Positions 57,301 through 64,000 of a DNA stretch of 64,000 nt are shown here, piece after piece (position 1 is the stretch's first letter; each line of letters begins with the position of its first letter). The notes under the pieces were generated by a model, which saw nothing but the letters and a program-made list of their open reading frames with translations, did no database searches and was not told the DNA's origin. A program made the translations under genes and the position numbers. The stretch lies in the NCBI GenBank assembly GCA_029891385.1, contig CM057224.1:33175005-33239004 (forward strand), in the 5' to 3' direction. The stretch comes from Erythroxylum novogranatense (taxonomy: Eukaryota > Streptophyta > Magnoliopsida > Malpighiales > Erythroxylaceae).

Positions 57301-57440
57301 ACCGATTCTAATTATCTTGCCCTGCTAGTTGTCTCCGAAAGTTACCGATCCTCCCTTCTTATACTGAAGATCTAGGAACATAGACCTTCTTCTCGTCATG
57401 TGTCGCGAGCATCCACTGTCCAAATACCAATGGTGCTTGC
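57301..57440 (-). pseudogene. Copia-2 protease
   Basis: The minus frame reads HHWYLDSGCSRHMT near 57433-57396 with the catalytic DSG, then KKGGSVTFGDN, a TAG stop, and GKIIRIGKIGKDSFACIDN leading into the integrase frame. The gag frame overlaps it in another phase (GQWMLATHDEKKVYVP), so pol is expressed from a shifted frame or a frameshift mutation lies between them. Confidence 0.8.
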
Positions 57441-58136
57441 TGCCTCTTCCAAGGAAGGATATCTACAGGAGATACTATTTTATTCTTTGGTACCCATATT
57501 TTTTTAGGTCCTTTTGAGTTAGTAAAATGCACAGAATGATAATGATGCATTTTGTAAGATTGTTGATGAAATTGTTGGAACTTCTTTTTCTGAAAGAAAA
57601 ACTTTCTTTCATGTTGAGGCTTATTTCTCGTAAACCCTATTCCGGTTTTATCACTCGGATGTCTACTTTTACCTAATATTTCATTCATTTTCTTCATACT
57701 TTCAGTGAAACTAGCTAGATCAGCTAAAAGATTCTTAATCCTAAGCTTCAACGGATTGATCTCTTCAGATCTATCTACAACTTTCTTTTTCTTACTTTCC
57801 TCTACTTGCTTTTTCAAGCAGGTATTTTCTCTCTCTATTTCTTCTGTATGTTTGAGGTTTTCTACATACTTTTTCTTTAACTGTTTGTACTGTTTCAGAA
57901 TAGAATGAGAATCTTCTAGTAGTTCTGAATATGCATTATGCAAGTCATCATATTTAGAAGTTACCTCCTTATCACTTTCCTCTTCTGCTACTAGGCAAAT
58001 GTTTGCATGCTCTGATGTTTCAAAGCTTGTTTCTGATTCAGATGAATCTAGATCCTCCCAAGTTGCCATCATGCTTTTCTTGCCTTCTCTACTCTTCTTT
58101 GGTTTCTTCTTTAGAGTTGGACACTCAGACTTGTAA
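57441..58136 (-). pseudogene. Copia-2 gag, C-terminal part
   Basis: It begins inside the zinc knuckle (YKSECPTLKKK, the last Cys of CCHC) and continues with an acidic Ser/Glu stretch and a coiled coil (KYDDLHNAYSELLEDS, LKKQVEESKKKK). A basic tail with IWVPKNKIVSPVDILP follows. The open frame runs from 58195 (inside the solo LTR) to 57359. It is split from the N-terminal part by the solo LTR. Confidence 0.85.
58132..58136. repeat. Target-site duplication TGTAA, left
   Basis: TGTAA at 58132-58136 and at 61930-61934 flank the solo LTR. Removing one copy rejoins the zinc knuckle codons. Confidence 0.9.
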
Positions 58137-61100
58137 TGTAGCGCCCCCTTACCATAGGGTATCCACCGGAACACCTGTAGGTCATTCCGATACATATCTT
58201 ACGACAAGAGACCACTACTGACAACAACCACTACACTCCTCATGGCATCACAATCATAAGACAGTAATAAGAAATTGACCACTTTTTAAAACCAAATTGG
58301 ATTCCATTTCATCCACTCAAAACTCAGTAATTTACAAACTGTCAATATGTTTAGTTTACACATGCTCCAAAACACTACTCACTAAATAACACACTGAAAT
58401 GCACAAAAGACATATCTAACTATAGGTCTCCAAAAGAAAGCCCAGCTGACCGAACTTTGAGCCATCGCTTCTCTCGCCAATCCACAAGACACTACTTCTA
58501 CAAATTCCGAGGGAGCTATCTGTCTACACTTAGGCCTGAAAAATAAATTGCAATTTTGGATGAGTTTGCGAACTCAATGAGAAACCATCATCGATGGTTC
58601 TCCCAATTCATGCATCACATAAGCATGATACAGTACTCATTCAATAATTATACAAAACACACGATTGAAACAATTACAGTACACTTATACAAAGATACGA
58701 TCACAAAACAAAGGTATAAAGAACCAAAAAACATTTCCAAATATTCATCCAAGATGCAATGCATATGTGACTCTTTTCCAGCTCATTTCAGATTGTGACC
58801 GAGCGATAATAAAGGATCAAGATAGACGCGTCTGGGAGAATTATCTCCGTCGAGCTCGAGGCTCGATTCAAGATATTGAGCTCTAGGCTCGGTTCAAATC
58901 TGATGCCGTCTGCTCACAACTTTCCTTTTAACGATGGGATGCATTTGTGCATGAATGCACATGTTCCATAGCAGTAAACATGATAATACACAGTCCAAAT
59001 ATTCAGTCCAATTAGACAGTTGCCTCATGTAAAGCATCGGTAATGCCACATATAATCCACGAATCCCGTAGGCAATCAAATCACGCTTATAATCCACGTA
59101 ATCCCGTAGGCAATCAATCACAAGAAACACATAGATTGGAATAACCAACTAGGTTACTCACCTAATAACTTCCACGCTAGCGCCGGAAGTCTCGCCAAGT
59201 CTGTGGAACGACGGTCCACTTGAGCCTCTATAGCAAGTTAAATGAATAACCATTACCATCGGTATAAATGACTAAACAATGCACATGAAATCACCAAATG
59301 TGTATTATGCATGTTCATGGCATCCCACCCTAATTCAATATTTCCCATAATAAAATTCTATTAAAATTAGAAATCCATAAGCACCGACGGTGCATGCAAT
59401 TCGGACCTCTATAGGTCCCCAATTAAATAAAATGATTCACCGTCTGCTACCTGTATACGCCAAATTCTGCCTAAAATTCAATCTCTCAGAAAATGAAATT
59501 AACTATTCAATGAATCCGATGCCTCAAGAATCAGGTCAATCGGACGTCGGACGGAAAAGTTATTCACGAAAGAGACCAAAACTCAACAATTTATATTTTT
59601 ATATAAAACCCTTATTTCCCCCTTTATTTTCTGATTTCCAACCAACCTTCCAACACCCATAACTCTTTCTACACATTTCTGAAAAATGCAAACTATACCT
59701 TGTTGGAAAGATAATGAAAAGCTCTACAATTCTCAAAAAGACCATAAAAATCAATTCCAACCCTAAGGGTGTCAAATATCCTATCAAACCTTCTGCCTAC
59801 TCAATTCCCATTAACACAGGGCAGTACATTGACAATTTCATAACTCACTGATTCTTCAGTAATAAATTACCACAAAAATATGGTCAATAAGTTCACAATG
59901 TCCTCAATAACTTTCATGAACAACCCAAAATCAAATTCTATTTCTAAACAAGTCAATTAATTCATTCAATGTTACTGTCCCTGAAATCCTCCAATTTGGG
60001 CAGTAACCTTATAACAAGCATAATTCCCTGTATACAAGTCAGTAAAATCAGAACTTTATATCCCTGAAAAGATAACATCTCAAAATTCAATTTTCATGAA
60101 GCACTCATCATCCAATTCGATCTCTATCAATTTCGAAACTGTTATAGAAGCTACTGTTATGATCAGCCATTCATAACCTAATGTAGGGTCAATCTTTGAA
60201 AAATCATAACTCACAATTCTGACTTCTAAAAATTACTCACCATATATCATTTTCAAGGTAATCTCTTCCTCTACAACTTTTCAGAAGCTCACTCACACCA
60301 ATTCAGTCCACACAAAATGTTAAAATTGCCTCCAATCAGTAAACTCACAAAATCACACTTAAGCTAGGTTTCATCCAAAATGCTCAAAACCAGTCATTAG
60401 TAATCAATTCATATCTCCCAATATACAACTCTAAAAATAGAAATATCAGTAGAAATGGAAAGATAATTCAATATGCTACAACTTCCATGAAGACCATTTT
60501 CCCTAATTCCATCTCAATTAATTCATAAAAATCAACAAAGTTCATATGTTGTGGTTTCGGTTACTGTTCACAGGCAATGGAACAGTAACTTTCCATGCAA
60601 AAATTCACCCTTCTATCATTGAAATTCAACAACACCTATTTCACACTAAATTGAAGCCAACATCCCAAAGTTTCAGTAGCCACTAACCTTACCTCATTTA
60701 CATTCCTACACAATAAGTTATGAATAAATCAGTAACATCAATTTCAACCCTAACTTTCCAGATTTAATGTTAACCTTAGTTCTAACATTTCCAATGCCTT
60801 TTTCACATCACTAGACATCCAAATAAATACAAATTAAATATTACTACAGTCATGCATATACTAGGGCTAATACTGAAAAATTGGAAGCATTAAATTCCTC
60901 AATTCATATACTCAAATAATCATCCATACTCAACTCAAAATCAAATCATATCATTAATTTCAATACATCTTCACCTAGCCTCATACCCATTTCTTCAAAT
61001 CATAATAATCATCACTTTAATGCCTACATGAACCTAATACATGCTTTAAACCCTTTTATTAATCACTCCTCACTATCATGACATTTAATTCCATATGCAA

Positions 61101-61929
61101 ATCTCATTTAAAACTCAAACCTTAAATGAAAACTTACCTAATACAAAACCTCCTTCAAAGCTTCAATAACCAACTTCTAACTCCTACACCAAGGTACCAA
61201 CCTCTTTCCCTTCTCAAGTATGTACCAAACTCATCTTCTAGCTTTGATGGATTAAGAGAGTAGCTTGAAGTTACAAAGAAAGATGAGAAAAGGAGCAAAA
61301 TTCGATGGTTTAAATAGAGAGTTTGTGTTGTGTGTTTTCGGATGAGTTTACAAAAGCCTAAACAATTTCATCCTTTCCTTTAAACACACTCATCCGAGCA
61401 CAATGAGAGGGTGCATTTAATGTGACCTTTTTCATGGCATAATTTGATTGGTTTCTTTTTATTTGAAAAGTCAAAATATCAATTCTTTAATCCAGTCCAA
61501 AATTTTACTCCATTTAACTCCAATGACCCTACTTTCAGTCTCAAAATAATATACCCAATAATACAGTACCATTGGGTAGTGATTTTTGCTACCGAAAATC
61601 GACCGATTCGCCAATTGACGATTTTTCCGGTCCGAGAATTGTCTCCGAAAAAATCCAGAAAAATTCATAAAAATCCCTAAAAATGTAAAACAATTTATGA
61701 CGCACTCCAAATAATTTTCCAAACTCAATTACTCCATTAATTTCACACAGAAGTTCAATTTAAAACCTAAGCCGGAAAATGTCATGCATGCATATATACT
61801 GTGTGCATGTGCAACCAATCAGTAATCAGAAAGGCTATATGCTGTATGCGCATGCCGAGATATAATTTAATATCCCGAACCCGTCCTAATTACTAAAATA
61901 CCCTTTCCTATCGGAGGTGGGATGTTACA
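58137..61929 (-). mobile_element. Solo LTR of the LARD-A family
   Basis: 3793 bp, + strand TGTAGCGCCCCC to GGATGTTACA, i.e. minus-strand TGTAACATCCCACCTCC to GGGGGCGCTACA. No PBS, PPT or internal region. It is homologous to the LARD-A LTR (27689-31624) in opposite orientation. Perfect 5-bp target duplication TGTAA. It arose by recombination between the two LTRs of a full element that had inserted into the Copia-2 gag zinc knuckle. Confidence 0.93.
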
Positions 61930-62860
61930 TGTAATGTCCAGGTTTGTTACACTCGTAACATATGATGGATGTCTTTTCTACTTTTCCATCATCTTTGTCG
62001 TTCTTCTTGAAGAATTGACTTCCTTTGGACTTCTTCTTCCACATCCGTCTGATCTGTTTTGAAATGAAAGATAGCTCGTCATCTTCATCACTGGACTCTT
62101 GTTTTGACTCACTGGAATCATCATTTTTGGATTCTTCAATCTTCAACGCTTTTGATGGATTCCTCTTTCTTTGAGTTTTACGATTCTTTTGTCCAGCCTT
62201 TAGTGCTATCGACTTGTCCCGTTTGGGCTTGTCTTTAGCATCGAGCTCAACTTCATGTATTTTCAACGATCTAAGCAGTTCGTCAAGCTTTAATACGCTT
62301 AAGTCCTTAGCTTCCTGCACAACAGTAACTTTTGGTTTCCACTTCTTTGGTAGACTCCTCAGGATCTTACGCATGTGATCTTGGTTGTCGTAAGTTCTTC
62401 CGATAGCTTTTAATCCATTGATAATTGTTTGAAATCTTCCAAATATTTGATCAATAGATTCTTCATCTTTCATCTTGAAGAGCTCGTACTGGTGCACAAG
62501 AATACTTATCTTGGATTCTTTAACTTGGTTTGTACCCTCATTTGTGATAGATAACATATCCCACATCTCCTTCACAGTGTCGCATCCGTGGACTTTGTCG
62601 TACTCACTTCTACTTAGGGAACAACTCAAGAAAAACTTCGCTTTAGAATTCAATTGAAATCTTGCCTTTTGATCAGCCATCTATCTAATTTGTGGAATGA
62701 GATTTCCTTCTTTATCCACCGGTGTGTATGGTCCATTCTCTATTATGTCCCAAATGTCAATATGAGTAGATTCGATAAACAACCGCATTCTGTCTTTTCA
62801 GTAGTGGTAGTCTTCTCCGTTGAACGCCAGAGGTCTAGTGACTGAGGCACCTTCCGCAAT
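61930..62860 (-). pseudogene. Copia-2 gag, N-terminal part
   Basis: The minus frame near 62860 reads EGASVTRPLAFNGEDYHY, stop (TGA at 62798-62800, where the family has Trp), then KDRMRLFIESTHIDIWDIIE. Another stop (62681-62683) precedes the long frame from 62680: FQLNSKAKFFLSCSLSRSEY, KEMWDMLSITNEGTNQVKES and LRSLPKKWKPKVT, then a Lys-rich and an acidic stretch, and CYECNKPGHY, the first three ligands of a CCHC knuckle. This is UBN2/Retrotran_gag_2. The knuckle's last Cys lies at 58120 across the solo LTR. Confidence 0.85.
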
Positions 62861-62869
62861 GTATGTATG

Positions 62870-64000
62870 TGAAGTGAATCACACGTTAATATATTGAACA
62901 ATAATATGATCAAGATACACAAGAAGGGGGGTTGAATTGTGATAAACTTTTTCTTAATCCCCTTAAAAAAATTACTTGTTCTTCCGAAAACTTATCGTAA
63001 ATCAATTCGTAACTAGTTTGAAAAAATTTGTTAATTTTGAAGAATACGATATAAGTAATATGAGAGTAGAGAGAAACACAACAGTTTATCCTGGTTCACC
63101 CCAAACCGTGGGCTACGCCCACCCTCGATATCCTTATGAGATTTCACTATCTCGAATTGTTTACAAGTATTCTTTCAACCGAGCCTCTCGTGTCTCTTTA
63201 CAAGAAGTATTCTTTTACTCTTAGCCTCTTCAAAGCTATCTCGTAACACTTTCTAATTGAAAGAATAGTAAAGAGCTTGTTACAATAGAAATGCTCTTAA
63301 CACTGTTCACTCGAAATATCGTTCACAATTTTTCTCTCAGATAATATGAAAATCAAAAGTTGAATACTCAGAGTTTCATAAAGTTTTTCAAAGTTGCATA
63401 AAGTTGTTTCTTCTTCAATCTCGACTCTTATTTATAGTCGGGTCTTCAACTGTTTCTTGATTATCTGCTTCTTGATTCTTGAAAGAAACGGTTATTCAGT
63501 TTGACTCCGTAACTAACTCAAACTGATGTTTCTTTCTTCCGTCTGACATTTTGTATCGGATGCTTTTCTTGTATAGCTTCCGTCTGCTTTTCTTTTGTAA
63601 AGCTTCCGTCTGCTTTTCTTGTATAGCTTCCGTCTGCTTTTCTCTTGTAAAGCTTCCTTCTGCTTTTCTTGTATAGCTTCCGTCTGCTTTTCTCTTGTAA
63701 AGCTTCCGTCTGCTTTTCTTGTATAGCTTCCGTCTGCTTTTCTCTTGTAAAGCTTCAAATGCTTTTCTTGTATCACCGCTTTTCTTTTGTAAAGCTTCAA
63801 ATGCTTTTCTTGTATCACTGCTTTTCTTTTGTAAAGCTTCCGCTCGCTTCTGCTTGTAAAGCTTAAATCCTTTTCTTGTATCAGCTGATTTTTCTTCTTC
63901 AGCTGTTTTTTACTTCGGCTGATTTTTCTCCTTCAGCTGTTTTTTACTTCGCATGCGTCCATCTACTTTTCATTTGTATATTTCTCTTTGTTTGTCATCA
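62870..64000 (-). repeat. Copia-2 5' LTR, incomplete at window edge
   Basis: Starts TGAAGTGAATC at 62870. The last bases of the window resemble the 3' LTR about 30 bp before its end, so nearly the whole LTR is visible. The sequence on the internal side (62840-62869) has no recognisable tRNA primer site. It contains a GCTTCCGTCTGCTTTT minisatellite (63540-63960). Confidence 0.8.
63540..63960. repeat. GCTTCCGTCTGCTTTT minisatellite, two-unit higher order
   Basis: Units alternate between endings TCTTGTATA and TCTCTTGTAAA (about 24 and 26 bp), giving an approximately 50-bp higher-order repeat, decaying rightwards into TTCAGCTGTTTTTTACTTCGGCTG repeats. Confidence 0.9.

Larger units (their letters stand above)
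50470..64000 (-). mobile_element. Sirevirus-like Ty1/Copia element (Copia-2), runs off window
   Basis: Minus strand: 5' LTR 62870 to the window edge, gag, protease, integrase, RT, RNase H, then an extra ORF region after pol, PPT, and 3' LTR 50470-51570. The extra coding region downstream of pol and the GGGGGAGATTG polypurine tract point to the Sirevirus (SIRE/Maximus) branch. It is inserted in LINE ORF1. Its right boundary and target duplication lie just outside the window. Inside its gag is a solo LTR (58137-61929). Confidence 0.85.

Overview
The window looks like intergenic, heterochromatin-like DNA from a flowering-plant (probably eudicot) nuclear genome. It is AT-rich, has GT-AG introns, and is packed with plant transposon families: PIF/Harbinger, MULE, Ty1/Copia including a Sirevirus-type element, Ty3/Gypsy, large-LTR LARD-like elements and a plant L1-type LINE. 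I cannot name the species. No complete host gene is visible. The only host-derived coding sequence I recognise is a frameshifted piece of calmodulin exon 1 at 364-417.

Layout. 1-3117: T-rich non-coding DNA with the calmodulin fragment, a perfect 25-bp inverted repeat (711-784) and an unassigned exon-like stretch ending in a splice donor (1117-1209). 3118-6411: a decayed PIF/Harbinger element with a Myb/SANT-like ORF1, an intron-containing DDE transposase, a microsatellite mosaic and a probable 3' terminal inverted repeat. 8214-9810: a decayed MULE transposase gene that stops where a Gypsy LTR begins. From about 9.8 kb to the right edge, almost everything appears nested inside one minus-strand Ty3/Gypsy element. 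That element keeps gag, protease and the pol C-terminus but has lost RT, RNase H and integrase.

Nesting order, reconstructed from split reading frames and target-site duplications (TSDs). (1) A gag-only Copia array with three LTRs and two internal regions (12111-18941, TSD CTTGT) sits in the Gypsy gag. (2) A minus-strand LINE, whose 3' poly(A) lies at about 19132, also sits in the Gypsy gag and is split into 19132-19539, 36702-39391 and 48766-50469. (3) The LINE holds plus-strand Copia-1 (19540-36701, TSD TACAT), minus-strand LARD-B (39392-48765) and a minus-strand Sirevirus-like Copia-2 (50470 to beyond the window). (4) Copia-1's 3' LTR holds LARD-A (27689 to about 35791), with a rearranged right junction. 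Copia-2's gag zinc knuckle holds a 3.8-kb solo LTR of the LARD-A family (58137-61929, TSD TGTAA).

None of the elements looks autonomous: frameshifts, stop codons and deletions are seen throughout. The most unusual signals are non-coding. The 10-bp palindrome AAGTCGACTT occurs in clusters at about 21-bp spacing in two different Copia families, in both LTRs and internal regions. A 66-bp tandem repeat in the gag-only LTRs encodes two hairpins with different stems and nearly the same CTTCCGGC-type loop. LARD-B LTRs carry a tripled hairpin in which the loop is conserved while the stem sequence changes in a compensatory way. The two Sirevirus LTRs carry differently organised expansions of the same GCTTCCGTCTGCTTTT minisatellite.
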